A stretch of 64,000 nucleotides of DNA from assembly GCA_021234155.1 (NCBI GenBank), contig JAJEKV010000084.1, forward strand, positions 1,550,001-1,614,000. Direction: 5' to 3'. The position numbers were made by a program, and so were the translations under genes. Origin of the DNA: Isoetes taiwanensis. Its lineage: Eukaryota; Streptophyta; Lycopodiopsida; Isoetales; Isoetaceae. The notes under the pieces are model-generated. The model did not search any database and was not told where the DNA came from. It saw only the letters and a list, made by a program, of their open reading frames with translations. This document shows positions 33,303 through 45,290 of this stretch, piece by piece; within the stretch, counting starts at the first letter, position 1; each line of letters begins with the position of its first letter.

Positions 33303-36300
33303 ATGAACAAAACGATTGTGAGTCGGAACGTTAGGTAAGTGCGCCACACCCGCGAAGAGGACGAGAGTAGCGTTGGCTATTCGTAAGTTGGATCCAGATA
33401 TCTTGTGTCTTCAGGAGCATAAGTGTCATAGGGGGGACTCTCGGGCACTGTTGGATATGTTTGGGCCGCAATACCCTGCTGCGGTTGCCATCTCCGGGGC
33501 CTCTAAGGGTGGGACTGCCATTGCGTGGAAGATGCATGTGCAGGTGACTTTTACCTTAGGCGGCGTTAGGCGGGTGGGTCATCATCAAAGTGGCCCCTTG
33601 GCCGGCGCGAGTGGGGGATTGTGAATGTCTATGCCCACAACAGCCCGCGGTAGAGAGGGGCGTTGTGGGCGTCGTTAAGACATAAGGTCGCATCCTTGGG
33701 GGCGGATGTGGCTTGGCTGCTGTTAGGCGACTTCAACATGGTCGAGTCCGTTCATGATAGGTGTGGCAGAGGAGCGGAAGTTGTGCAGGGTTTTGAGCGG
33801 CATCAGTGGGTATTGTTGCTGCACTCCTTGCATCTGGCAGAGGCGGCGGGCGACTCTTCATTCACATGGTGTAATCAGTGGACGGGAGCCGGTCGGGCAT
33901 ATGCTCGACCCTACGAGATGCTATATTAATACCCTAGCGATGGACCAGCGCCCCGGCTTCGAGCCGGACGAACATTTTGTCCACAGCGGTCTCGATCATT
34001 TCCCTCGCCAATCTCCCAGGAGCGGCGGCCGCGGGCCGGCCGCCCGTGTTCAAGTTAAATACCGCCTATCTGAAGGATGCAGATTTCTTGGTTTCGCACC
34101 TTTCGGGATAATTTTGGGATGGCGGGAATGGTGCAGGCCTTAGCTCAGGTTAAGGCATTTGCCAAGTCGTGGGGCAATCGCAGAGCACGTCAAGAGAGGG
34201 AGGTGTTAGAAGCGTTGTATCGCGAGTTGGAAGAGCTGAGATCTCAGCCATCTGATGGGGTGCGGGAGAATGAGATTTTGCGCTGCATTGCAGCAGATGA
34301 ATCCAGGCGGGCTGCTCGAAGGCAGGGATCACCTGGTTGCGGGAAGGGGACACTAATTCTCGAATGTTGTTCAGGGCGGCGCGGCAGAAGAAGTATGCAG
34401 CCTCTATGTCGTCACTGGCATTGGCTGATGGTCGTATTCTGAATTTGCCAGTGGACATTAAGCAGGCAACTTTTCATCACTTCTCTCAGTTCTTCCAGGA
34501 GAAGAGATACCCCTACACAGACGTAATGGAGGAGATTGTTCTCAATAAAATGGCATGTAAGGTGTCCGCAGAGAGGAGGCAGATGTTGCAGCTCCCGCTC
34601 ACAAAACAGGAGCTTGAGGAGGCTTGCCGTGCCTTGGCCCCTCACAAGTGTCCTGGTCTAGATGGCATTCCGGTCGAGTTCTTCCAAGAATATTGGGATT
34701 GGGTGGGGGACTCGGTGCTGCAGACCTATCAAGATTTGCTTCAGGCAGAAGCGTTGGACTATAGGCTCAACACGGGCTGCATCTCGTTGATATCCAAGGT
34801 GAAGGAGCCAGCTGTCATTTCTGATTGGCGCCCCATCACCCTTCTGTCGGCAGTCTACAAAATTATTGCGAAGGCACTTTCGCTTAGACTGCAAGTTGTC
34901 TTGAAAGAGACAATTAGTACCATGCAGTCTGGCTTCATTCCGGGCAGGCAGATTCTCAGCAATGTAGCAGCAGCATTCGAGAGCATTCACTGGGCATGCA
35001 AAACTGGTCAGCAGATTGTGTACTTGAAGCTGGATTTCGCAAAGGCCTATGATAGTGTTCGGTGGACGTTCTTGAAAAGGATGATGTTAGCCTTTGGATG
35101 TGGGGAGGCCTTTACGGCAGTGGCTATGAAGCTCTTAGTGTCCGCCAGAGCAACCCTCCTGTGTCACGGCGAGTCATCTCCGATTTAGGGTGGGGCGTGG
35201 AGTTCGTCAGGGATGCCCTTTGGTGCCCTTCCTCTTCACCATTGTAACGGAGGCCCTCTCGCAGTTGTTGACTTCCGCAGTGGAGGCTGGTGTGGTGGAG
35301 GGGCTGAGGATGGCAGATGGATCGCAGCAGATTGGGAGTCAGTATGCTGACGATTCATTCCTCTTCCTGCAGGCTGACGAGGCGAATCTGTTGAATACGA
35401 AGGAGCTGCTGGACACTTTTTCCCTTGCTTCTTGCTGCCTCATGAATTGGACGAAGTGCTCGGCGCGTGGCCGGCAGCTGAGCCCATGCCGGTGGTGGTC
35501 TCCCAGTTCCCATGGCGTGCATTTGACGCGCGGGGGCACCCGCTCTAGGCTTTGGGTATTCCGCTCGGCATTGACATCTCAAAGATCAGCGGTGTGGGGA
35601 GGACATTCGGTAGGGACCATGTCGGCATCTCAATTGGTGGAAAGGGGGAAGTTGTCCATGGTCGGGTGGTCACAAGGGCGAAGTCCGGCCCCATGCTGCG
35701 ACTCATATTTATATGGCCTCTATCATCCCCGGCGCTGAAAAGTAAGGTGCGTGAAATCTCTTCTATGGTTCGTAACTTCGTGTGGAGAGGCAATGAGGAA
35801 GGGGCGGTAGTGAAGGTGGCCTGGTGGAAGTGCGTTCGCCCCAAGGCTGCGGGTGGACTCGGCTTCTTTGATCTTTCGCTGCATGGCAAGGTCCTCTTGT
35901 CTAAGTTTGTTTTTGCCATTCTTGAGAACGCTCGAATCCCCCCTGCATGGTCTTGCTTCATCAGTCGTTGTCTCACTCCATAGTTTTCCACAAGCCGTCC
36001 GTGGTCCGTCAGGTATGGCTCCCTTTGGGCATTGTTTGTGGATATCAGGCCGTATACTCATGCCTCTCCGCTTTGAGGGGGCTCCTCGCCTCCCGGAGCA
36101 GTCTGCCCATTGTTTGCGCTTGACACCACCACCGTGATTCGGGTTTGAGGCATCGCCGTGGTGGATCCCGCTTGGGCCACACGCACCTGTGGTTCTGCAG
36201 CAGCCTCGTTGATCCTCGAAGTTCAGCGCCGATGGGCGCAGTGTGGGGTTTTGACGGTGGGCGGATCGGGTATATGGACGGGCAAATCGGCACCACGGCA

Positions 36301-37045
36301 AATCGCTTTCGCCACGCATTTTGGCTTCGTGGAATGGGATTGTACTATCTGGGTGCGGGTGGCTAATGCTCTACCACCGCACCCCTCCGCAGTGCATCGG
36401 GGCGCGTATGGAAGTGTCACCCAAAGTAGATCCCTCAAATTTTGTGAAATCCCTTATGAGCTTCGCAATTCAAGATGAGTCGCCTCCCTCGGACGGGTGG
36501 AGTCTTGGTGTGCCCGGGATGAGTGGGGCGTTATCTGGAGATGGGTGTGGAACCCAATCTCGCCTCCCAAGATTCGGGTATTGTTGTGGCAGATTGTGCA
36601 CCGTTCTCTGAGGGTGAACACGTGGGTTCACAGGATCAACCCGCGGATCAGCGACTTGTATCCTATGTGTGGTGACTGTGTGGAGACCCTGGAACACTGC
36701 ATGTTTCTCTGTTCATATATCCAGCCGGCATGGCAGTGGGTTCAGCGCCTCTTTCATACCTCGCTCCGCAGTCAAGAGGTTCTTTTGGGGGTGTACCCTA
36801 GTAGGTGGTCCCAGCTTCAGAGTCTGGCCTTTCATCTGTGTAAAGCCTGATTGTTGTGGCTCATCTGGAAGCGACGACGCATGAAGGTCAGGAATGCAGA
36901 GATGCAGCCTCAGGCTTTGGTCCCGCAGCTGAGGTAGAAGCTATATCTATCGTATCTGGCATCCCCTCGGAAAGAGCAGGTCAAAGCAGCGGTCTGGGAA
37001 AGAACCCTCCACATTGTAGACACTCTGGGGAGATTTGTGGCATGA
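33303..37045 (+). pseudogene. LINE ORF2: endonuclease, reverse transcriptase, zinc motif
   Basis: Starts MNKTIVSRNVR (APE-type endonuclease start). The endonuclease continues in another frame as RKLDPDILCLQEHKC and later WLLLGDFNMVE. The RT is open from 34337 to 35188: CPGLDGIPVEFFQEYW, WRPITLLSAVYKIIAK, QSGFIPGRQI and YLKLDFAKAYDSVRW. After a frameshift come RGVRQGCPLVPFLF and the catalytic QYADDSFLFL (35190 on). Near 36570-36730 is the zf-RVT motif (IRVLLWQIVHRSL, CGDCVETLEHCMFLC). The last open piece ends TLHIVDTLGRFVA at 37045. The order and motifs are those of plant L1 LINEs. At least six frame breaks make it inactive as sequenced. Confidence 0.85.
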
Positions 37046-37190
37046 GTTGTAGATAGGTACACATATTAGGCGGGTGCTTGCCCTGGTGTGGGCAGGAGTA
37101 CCCTAATACCGCTCTTCTTGTATTTTTTCTGGATTAATATTAGTTAATGTGATCCTTCAAAAAAAAAAAAAAATTAGTATGAGATAGGGT

Positions 37191-40100
37191 GCTAAATATT
37201 TGAAGGAGGGCAGTCATCAGAGGCAATTGTTCCTTTCATTTTGGGATGGATTTTTCTGCTTTGCCTTTATGGATCTCATACTATTAACTCTTAAATTTCA
37301 TGCTTAGTAGATGGTTTCAGGTTGCAACTATTGGCCTTGATCTCATGTTATCTGTGTTATGCACCAAAGCCATGAGCTCAAATGAGAAAATTATGAGATG
37401 GATATGTTTATGAATGCTTATATTGGTTAATACTTGTTTCAGAAAGTTCCTAAAATCAGACATATTGAATCAACTACTCATTGAAGAAGTTTTGCTCCAA
37501 TGGTATCACATTTGCTTTATGGTTTAGTACTTGGTATGGCAGTATGCCCATGATGCCCAAGTAATGACTACTAGATTTGTTCTACTTTCACATTTTTTGC
37601 ATTGTCCATAGATCGATTAAAATATGATTAAAATAGCCACAGAAGGAGATGCACATGGATGAAATGCCTCAGGAAGGCAGTCTAATGGTAGCCTTTGACA
37701 AAGGCTACAGAACTCCAGATGGACGCCCATAGCCCCAACCGACCTTGTTGTAGCTCGAAACAGCAAATTCACAGATAGAAAAAAGAGGCAATTGGCAAAT
37801 ATCCTGCTACCTCAGATAGAAAAAAGAGGCAGGCGACTGCAAACAAGGTGAAACACATAAGAGAAGCGAGAATTTACCAGATTGGGACAAAAAATGCCTT
37901 CTTTTAAAGCCAGGACTGCCAGAAACATCGTCTGGGAATGATTTCTTCGCCATACTTAAGTCTGTGCATTAAATGATCAATGAATCAAGAACTTTCAGTG
38001 TTGGGCAGATACTCTTGAGGAAAAAATGAAGTGTAGCGCCAGATCTAGACCAAATGACTAGAATCGAGCATAAATTGGAAGAACAGAAGTCGTTTATGCT
38101 GCAGATTAAAAAATAATATTATTTTGCTATGTTCTCTCCTAAGATTTGAAGTGTATATTTGGCCCCCATTTTTCACAGGCAACAAGAAATATGCATTTTC
38201 ATAGCTTTTCTCACTTAAAAGTTAGGTTAACTTAGTGCTTAACTGAGTTAAGTGTACCTCTCCTAGGTCACTTAACTTCTAGTTTAAAATAAGGGGTCCA
38301 GTTAAAATTTTAATTAAACTTAACTTAACTATTGTCAGTATGAAAGTGACCTTGTTAAGTTAACCATAGTTAAAATTTAACCAAATCCTAACTTAACTGC
38401 TAGTAAATTAAGTGCTAGTGTGAAAGCAAGTTTCCTTATTTGTCACATTTAACCTAACTTAACCACCAGTGGGAATTGACCCTTAAGGCGATAACTTCCA
38501 ATTAAGGCAACATTTATCCAGAGTTTAACAAAACTTCTACTAAGATAAGCCTTATCACAATTATTAACAACAATAATAATTGCAATTTTAGACAATGTTT
38601 ACTTAGGTTAACCTCCTAAACATTATGATATAAACATTATGATATAATGTTTACATAAAACGTTTAACTAGAGGCCAAAATTGTGTATCTTAAAAGCCAA
38701 TTTTGAAAGGAGTAAGCTAAACATCGTTGTTCTTCTACGGGCTGCAAATTTCAGACGCATATGAAGTTATGCATGTCTACTTTATGAAACCGTCAGCATG
38801 ATGCAATGGAGATGAAGATTACTTGCAAACATCTGGGAACAATAGCTTAATCTTGGTTCTATTTGCAATTTCTAGAAGACCTCTGATTTTCATCCTTAAT
38901 ATTGCATGATGTTGTAGCAACAGCAACAGTGAAGAAGACTATGCCATGGCCAACAAACACCCATCTACCCTTATCCAGTGGCTAAAACTTTGTGAGTTTC
39001 AATCCAATTTAGAAAAGGAATAACTCTCATCAGTCCAGTAGTCGGACTTCATTCCATAGCCACGGGCCGTTTCAAAATTGGGGCAATATGACAATTTTAT
39101 GAAATACAAGGGTATTTTAGAAAAAATCTATTGTTTAAATTTGGTTTTTCCGGGGTTTCGAAAACTTTTGAATTTTGTAGGTTGGTTTTTCTAAGGTTTT
39201 AAATGTTTTGGCTGCCAAAAAATATTTTCGAATTTCTAAAATTCGGAAAAAAAAAACCTTGGTATGATTTCTAGGTTCGAGATATCATATACAGATAGTT
39301 TGTAGCAGGGAGGCCGTGTCCTTAATTTCCAGCATGGAGGTCGTGTGGAGGACAGGGGTAGTAGGTTTTCTCTGTGGAAATCTGTTGATGTGCAGACTGG
39401 CTCATGGATGGACTCAAAGCTCCATGCCAATAGCTGTCGGTTCCAGACCATGCCGATCATGCCATGGTTCCGCTTCAGTAAGACCCTTATTCATCCGTAA
39501 ACATGTATATCATGCTCTTTCAATCCATTGGATCGAAACAAATGGTGATTGAAGGGCAACTATGAAGAGTTCATGTAATTTCCTGTTTCTAGGACCATAA
39601 CAGATGGTTTCCATCGATTTGCAATAAGGCAAGATAATTATTTTTGCAGGCTTCCGCGCAAATGAATAGGTAATCATGAGATATCATGCTCAATCTCCGT
39701 TCGCTTTCCTTTTTATGTGGATAAGGCAAAATATGTGAATGTTTTCCTGTTTGTTCTTATTGGAAACCAGTGCAAGCAGGTTGGAGCCCTTATCTTAATA
39801 GTCCTAGTTGTTTTTCTCAAATTAGAGATTCAATTTCGAGTTGTGTTAGCTCATGTTTGGAAGTGCCTAATGATGTCCTCACGTAATGCAAAATTGGGAT
39901 GCATTTCTATTTTGCTTACTGTAGCAATTTGACAATCTAAGATGAAGGATAAGATTGGTTCCTTTGCTATTGGGGATGCCATATCACTACTGGAAGGGGC
40001 ACAAAATTAGTTTCTTCATGAAGGATGCTAGACAACATGCATGTATTGCTAGAAATTTTTGTAACATCATTTCGTATATCACATACCCTATTCTGCTTAT

Positions 40101-40516
40101 AGAAATGTTATCCATCTATAAAAAGAAGCTACTGCCCAAATCTATCGCATGCCATATTGAAAGTCTGACAATGGGTACATTTCTTTTTAGATGTTGGTTT
40201 GGGCTTTCAAATATCCTGTACAGTTATTTCCAGAAGCAAGAATGACAGGTTTATGTTCGGAATCTTTGAAGACATGTGCGGAGGCAAAAGTTGAAGGAAC
40301 TTGGATCTTTCATGTCCTCATGCATATGCGTTGTAAGTGGGTTGCTATACTATAATAGCGGAATAAAGCTTGGTTCTTTTGATTTTCTGATCTCTTGCAT
40401 GATGATCATAGTTGTTGCAGGATTATCTCTCGCATGGACGCCTTTCAATTGCTGCAACCAATTGTAGTGTTCTATATCTGTACTTAATCGTTGCATGACA
40501 TAGTTTTTTTGTGTAG
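37191..40516. other. Intergenic with a palindrome-rich patch
   Basis: AT-rich, with only short ORFs that match nothing. It contains agatagaaaaaagaggca twice (about 37774 and 37814) and the TTAAC-rich patch listed separately. Confidence 0.4.
38217..38480. repeat. TTAAC/GTTAA-rich self-complementary patch
   Basis: Many copies of gttaagt, aacttaac and ttaacc in both orientations. It starts with gttaggttaactta and ends with a reverse-complement-like ttaacctaacttaacc. It could fold into a long imperfect hairpin and may be a decayed MITE. Confidence 0.4.
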
Positions 40517-40886
40517 AGAGTGTTACCCAAGACTCAAAGATCCGAGGAGTGCTAATGCAATGGGTAGGCCACAACAAGATATCAATGCCTTTGAAAGGTA
40601 TGCATCTTGAGATTTGCTTGGCTTCGATATTGCATGTCTAACTATTTATCTAAAATGTTATTTTTCAGTTATGCAAGACATGGAAAGCGGCTCTTTAGAT
40701 CTTTCACAACATTGTATCCATCTTCTTTAAAGCCACAGTTTTTATTTGGAGCTCCATATTTGCTCATAGGTATCTATGCTGTCCCTTTCTTTATTCTCTT
40801 TGAATCAGTAGTTTATAATGCAGCTAATTGCAGGAGCATGGGTCCTAGATTGCACAATTTCAATGCTATCTTGGCTGAGATCCGAG
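40517..40886 (+). CDS. Three exon-like segments in one open frame
   Basis: Segments 40517-40597, 40669-40769 and 40834-40886 are bounded by good splice signals (tgtgtag|, aag|gtatgc, tttttcag|, atag|gtatct, attgcag|, gag|gtaatt). When spliced they form one open frame of about 78 codons. It contains YPRLKDPRSANAMGRPQQD, YARHGKRLFRSFTTLYPSSL and GAWVLDCTISMLSWL. The implied introns are 71 and 64 bases. I do not recognise the protein and no start or end exon is clear; a further acceptor (tatttgcag at about 41415) might continue it. It could be a real gene, a decayed one or chance. Confidence 0.28.
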
Positions 40887-40916
40887 GTAATTGAAGACCT
40901 ACAATTTTTCTTGCAA

Positions 40917-41088
40917 GAATTGTAAACCTCTGGAATCTATAAACACGGGACTGTTGTGTCTAGGTTAAGATGTAGCAAGAATCACTTGGTTAGGAAGTGC
41001 TCGAATTGTAAACCTATGGAATCTATAGACATGGGATTGTTGTGTCTAGGTTAAGATGTAGCAAGAATCACTTGGTTAGGAAGTGTAG
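40917..41088. repeat. 86-bp tandem duplication
   Basis: Two units (40917-41002, 41003-41088) starting gaattgtaaacct and ending ggttaggaagtg. They differ at a few bases. Looser related sequence occurs at 41190-41330 and 41440-41560. Confidence 0.85.
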
Positions 41089-42063
41089 TTCACGAATGGC
41101 ATGGTTTTGAAATGACGTCTATCCATCTCTGGTATGGCTTATTGCCTGGAGGTTAGCGTGAGTCAAGGGACGTTGTTAGATCTTAATTTAATAAGATCTC
41201 TTAAATGGTCAGATGAGAAAGTTGTTGCCGCATGATAATTTGTTCCTTAGATTGTGCTTTTGACCCATAATAGTTAAGGAACCTTTTAAATGACTGTTAA
41301 ATGTCTCTTTGAATTGGCTAGAGTTCTCTCTCCTCGATGAATGATAATGGCTTCATAAGCATTGCTTTACGGCCTGAGAGCTAAATCAAGTAGAAACAGC
41401 TATTAATATTTGCAGGCCCAAACTATGTTGTTTTCTACTTGCTAAGATCTCTTGAAAACTGTCAGATGGCAAGGTTGTTGCAATAAGAATTATGATCTTA
41501 GTGATGATAATTTGTTTCTTACATTGTACAGTTGCTTCTCCCTGATGCATAATAGTGGACTCATAAGCATTGCAGACCAATCTCCATGTCATACGCTGCA
41601 GGGCTTGGGAATTAGGTCAAGTAAAAAGAGGTAATGATATTTGCACGATATTCCTTAGGAAGTTGTTCTTTACAATGTAATGAGAGTTAGAAAGCAATTA
41701 TGGTGCATCACTTCCCTTATTGAACTGTTGGCAGTGCTGGAGTCCTACTTCATTTGCTTTTTATAGTGACATTGTAGCGACAGATGAAATGGAATCCATC
41801 TTCAACTTGTTGATTTGTTTCAAAGCTTTGTTTGCATGCCTGAATCTTGGTTAATCAACATGTCAAGGATTCCAGTTACAGAGTTCTTTGATGTCGTCTT
41901 TGATATGTTGGGGCTGTACTTGGAGCTTGCAGGCATTTCTCTGCCAATTCAGTAATATCTAGATAGGATAAAGTGGGTTGTTTATTCTAGATTGTCCATA
42001 GTTTAACCATTTGATCCAGGTAAAATAAAATGGATACACTGGACCTGATTGATTCATTCTCTA

Positions 42064-42370
42064 GAGTAGTGGATCAGTTGAGATTAAAGCTAGGTCTATG
42101 CTTTGAAATAGCAGGATGGGTCTCCCATTTATTCCAAATATTGTTAGAAATGTACATCTTCATATCCAAGCTTCATAATTTGTTTTCTGTTTTTAGTTGA
42201 TGAAGATTGAAAGAGTGGATCAGCCGAGATTGAAGCTAGGTGTGTGCTTTGAAACAGCAAAATGGGCCGGCCATTTATTCCATTGAAGCGAGATCTGTGC
42301 TCTGAAACAGTAAAATGGGCCTGCCATTTATTCCAATTGTTGGAAATGTACATCTTCGTATCCAGGCTTT
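42064..42370. repeat. Degenerate tandem repeat (ggatcag...cccatttattcca)
   Basis: Three related units: 42070-42190, 42213-42285 and 42290-42370. They share gatcag, gaagctaggt, tgctttgaaa(c/t)agca, atgggcc and ccatttattcca, and two continue with gaaatgtacatcttc. Confidence 0.7.
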
Positions 42371-42373
42371 GGG

Positions 42374-42418
42374 AAATTTTTTTCTTAGGGCTTTTTTGCT
42401 TGGGCACTTTGTTCTTTT
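42374..42418. repeat. Left arm of a 4.8-kb inverted pair
   Basis: About 43 bases, containing tagggcttttttgcttgggc, match the reverse complement of 47186-47228 with one substitution and a small indel. The bracketed 4.8 kb holds the UDP-glycosyltransferase pseudogene, the foldback elements and the Cys-rich ORF. No matching target duplication is seen outside the arms. Confidence 0.6.
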
Positions 42419-42622
42419 ATAAACAATTAAAGGTTGTAAAAAGTCAAATAGAGTGGCCAAAAAAAGAAAAGAAGCCCCGAAGGAAAAAATTCCCAAGAAG
42501 AGTGCAATTTTATAAGAAGTGAATCATATATAACAATGACAAGGAAATGTAGGCTCTAAAAGAATGTACTTTGCTTTCAGGGTATGCGAGTCACTCATTT
42601 TTATTGATTACAAGAAACTTAT

Positions 42623-42644
42623 CGCGGCGGCCAAGGCCGCCGCG
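42623..42644. repeat. Perfect GC hairpin
   Basis: cgcggcggcc-aa-ggccgccgcg, a 10-bp perfect GC stem with a 2-base loop in an AT-rich setting. No CTRR motif follows at Helitron spacing. Confidence 0.85.
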
Positions 42645-42936
42645 AACGTTTCTCTTCTTCCAACCCTATCAATCAGACTTATGATATGTTCCATATATTA
42701 TCTAGTTTGAGATTTGTGATAGTTCAGCTTCCACAATAGGCATCCTTGAATTACAACTAATAGATTCAAACAAAGGTCGTCACGAGTATTTATTCTTTCA
42801 TTCTTCCTATCACTCTATCAACTTGGACAGATAATTTAAGAACGTGCAGGAATTGAACCTGCAGTATAGCCATGTATTTTGTTGCCTTTGCTAAAGGATC
42901 CTCCCAAGACATGTGGTCTGGGGAAATGAACAGAAG

Positions 42937-43012
42937 CATCCTATCATTCTCATAATATTTTGCCACTCTCCATGCATCCTATCATTCTCATAATATTTTG
43001 CCACTCTCCATG
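42937..43012. repeat. 38-bp perfect tandem duplication
   Basis: The unit starting gcatcctatcattctc and ending ccactctccat occurs twice in direct succession without change. Confidence 0.92.
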
Positions 43013-43256
43013 CACTAAGTTTCCTGTAGGCTATTCCGGCCTCTTGATTTGTTATAATAGGGCATAACACCCTGGTTCCATGGTGTTATCCCTCTCATAG
43101 TGGTGGCCAACATATCATTCATTGATCGTAATTATTTTGTAGAATTGCTTCGCAAAAAGATTGAATGAGCAGATTAAAGAACGGAAAAAAGAAATGAATC
43201 GAGAGAGGCTGGTGCAAAGAAGCAAAAGAAATATACCATATCCGCTAGCATAGATC

Positions 43257-44120
43257 TTAAATTGGGAGTGAGACATGAGTTAGAGCAATTTGAGTGCATT
43301 GATGGAGGAAACCTTTGATGAAGCATTTGAGGTTAAGGTCAGATGAACCTCCATTCTCTAAAGACCCTACCACCACCTTACTTAACCTTAGAGCTTCTCT
43401 TGCCAATTCTTCTCTCTTTGGGCCCTTCATTAGATCTTTGATTGCATTTCAATCTCGAAACGATTCCAACAATCTTCCTTGGGAATAATTTAAACCTAGA
43501 CCAACCTTCCATTTCTCCAAAATATGCTTGCAATTCACATTTTGCTCAAGGCCTAAAGGCCAAGATAGCATGGGTACCCCAAAGCATATGCTCTCCATGG
43601 TGGAATTCCATCCACAATGACTCGAAAAACCTCCTACACATGCATGCTTCAAAAACTTGCACCGAGGAGCCCAGTTATGACAATACCTTGTTCTTTATAT
43701 GAACTTTTAAAGGATTCAAGAAACTCCAAAGAAGTCTCCTTAGGCAAGATCACGCCTAAATACCCAAACGAAAGGAATACTTGAAGATTGCAATCCTTTA
43801 GCTAGATTTTTCACTTTAGCTAGATTTTTCACTTGATCCATAGACATGGTCACATGGCTTCCAAATGAAATGTATATCAACGAATCGAGGAGCCTTACAA
43901 TCTAACCATTGGAAAAGCCCTCTGTTTTGGTCTTCATATGCAATAGCGGATCTCAAAGGCAACATGGTCCTATTGCCAAGTAGTTATTGTGGCGTATAGA
44001 TCTCATTATTTCAACGCTCTCAAGCTCCATCTCTTCCATTCTTGATATCGGGAAGAATTTTGCCTCTCGCAAGCATGTTTGTGATATTCATTACAAAATC
44101 CTGAAAATAACCTATTTGGA
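43257..44120 (-). pseudogene. UDP-glycosyltransferase (family 1) C-terminal pseudogene
   Basis: Minus-strand remnant of a plant UGT, covering the C-terminal half. In broken frames it reads LPLRSAIAYEDQNRG, FQWLDCKAPRFVD, ISFGSHVTMSMDQVKNLA and then the PSPG donor box. The box has NWAPRCKFLKHACVGGFSSH, CGWNSTMESICFGVPMLSWP and LEQN, so the conserved W, HCGWNS, E and EQ residues are present. A normal C-terminus follows (IKDLMKGPKREELAREAL, GGSSDLNLK) and a stop at 43257. Frameshifts occur near 43660, 43800 and 43880, the last close to a small tandem repeat (agctagatttttcactt twice). The N-terminal acceptor-binding half is missing. Functional UGTs glycosylate small molecules from UDP-sugars; this copy cannot. 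Confidence 0.82.
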
Positions 44121-45069
44121 ATGTAATGAAAGTAATGCTTACCTATTTGCCACAAAGCTATCATTTGTTCCTTATTTGCTCTGCTCTATAATGCTTCAAG
44201 AAATGGGCCCGCAAGAACCAATACAAGCAAAATGGGTACATCTCAAGCCCGGCGGCACCGACCATTGAAATGCATACAAAGAAAAAACACGAATGGTTCA
44301 AAGAGATGGTTCAACAAAATGGTTCAAAGAGATGGTTTTTCAGATGCAAAAAGGTTCAAAGAAGAACCAATACAAGCGGTGATTATACAAGTCGGTGCCC
44401 CCGGTGATTATATGATAAGAAAATTGCAAATAAATGCTTACCTTATTCAATCCAATGGGCAAAATTGTAGCGTAAAAAGGTTCGATGTAGTGGGGCTGGA
44501 ACCCGGTCGGTGGGAGTTCATCGGTTTGGAAGAATGAAGAATATAAAAAGAAGAATATGAAGCTCAAGAATGAAGACTATAAAAGAAGAATATGAAAAAT
44601 GAAGCTCAAAAAATACAAACCTCGTGATTGCCGGAAGAATCCCCGTGATTTGCTCGAGCCCTATACCCAAATGCGCCGACCGGATAAAAATAGGTTCAAA
44701 ACGTAAAAACTTCAACATAAACTAGTTTTACTTTCGTCCCTTCTTTCTTTTCTTTTCTTTTTTTTCAAAGCCTATCCGGAGGAAATGCCGACTGCGGATT
44801 GCGGACCTGTGGACCAACGAAAGATCCGGAGGAATGCCGGTTATGCAAGAAACACCCTCGTCAAGAGCTTAAACCCGTCGGCCGACCAAAGATACTTAAA
44901 GCATAAAAAATAGTAAAAACTTGAGCATAAAAAGTAGTAAAACCGAAGTTCTCGAGTCAAAACTGCAAAGATAAAACCCGAAGTCGAAGTATGACCACCT
45001 CATCATCGTTTCGCGTCTGCTTTCGTTTCCTTTCTTTGCGTTTTTTCCTTCCTACGCTTTTTAAGATAA
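44121..45069. other. No gene; short internal repeats
   Basis: Contains ggttcaaagagatggtt twice (about 44295 and 44322) and aagaaccaatacaagc twice (about 44215 and 44361). No recognised coding sequence. Confidence 0.4.
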
Positions 45070-45284
45070 GGAAAATACCCCCGAGGGTTTTCCTCCGGGT
45101 AATTTTTCGGGCGCCGCCGCCGGGCGGCGGCGAAGCGCGGAGGAAAATACCCTTCGGGGGGGGTAATTTTGGCGGCGGCGCCAGCGGTGGCGGCGCCGCG
45201 AGCGGCGGAGCGTCCAAGTGCGTCCGCCCACCGGCGGCGCCACCGAAGCAAATTGCCCCCGAAAACCCGCGAGGGTATTTTTCC
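45070..45284. mobile_element. GC-rich foldback element
   Basis: Arms at about 45070-45125 and 45231-45284 are imperfect reverse complements. The left reads ggaaaataccc, gagggttttc, then ggcgccgccgccgg; the right contains ccggcggcgcc, gaaaaccc and gggtatttttcc. The centre is almost pure G/C and would code a Gly/Ala-rich string by chance. It abuts the next inverted-repeat element with six bases between. Confidence 0.55.
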
Positions 45285-45290
45285 GCGGCG

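Larger units (their letters stand above)
25054..37190 (+). mobile_element. Full-length plant LINE, split by an LTR element
   Basis: A plus-strand L1-type non-LTR retrotransposon. The 20-bp target duplication aaattagtatgagatagggt is found at 25054-25073 and 37171-37190, and a poly(A) run precedes the right copy. Removing the nested 5.9-kb LTR element leaves about 6.2 kb, a full-length size, with ORF1 (DUF4283-like) and ORF2 (endonuclease, RT, zinc motif). Both ORFs are broken by frameshifts. The 3' end is gtgatccttc(A)n, matching the TCCTTC ends of the other two copies in the window. The perfect long duplication with broken ORFs is notable: the insertion is either not very old or the frameshifts are partly sequence errors. 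Confidence 0.9.

Noticed and set aside
42623-42644. GC hairpin considered as a Helitron 3' end
   Set aside because: No CTRR followed by T within the usual distance on either strand, unlike the hairpin at 53624-53656.
42840-42915. tRNA-like gcagg-ttcaatt-cctgc T-arm on the minus strand
   Set aside because: Only the T-arm is convincing; the acceptor, D and anticodon arms do not pair, so I do not call a tRNA.
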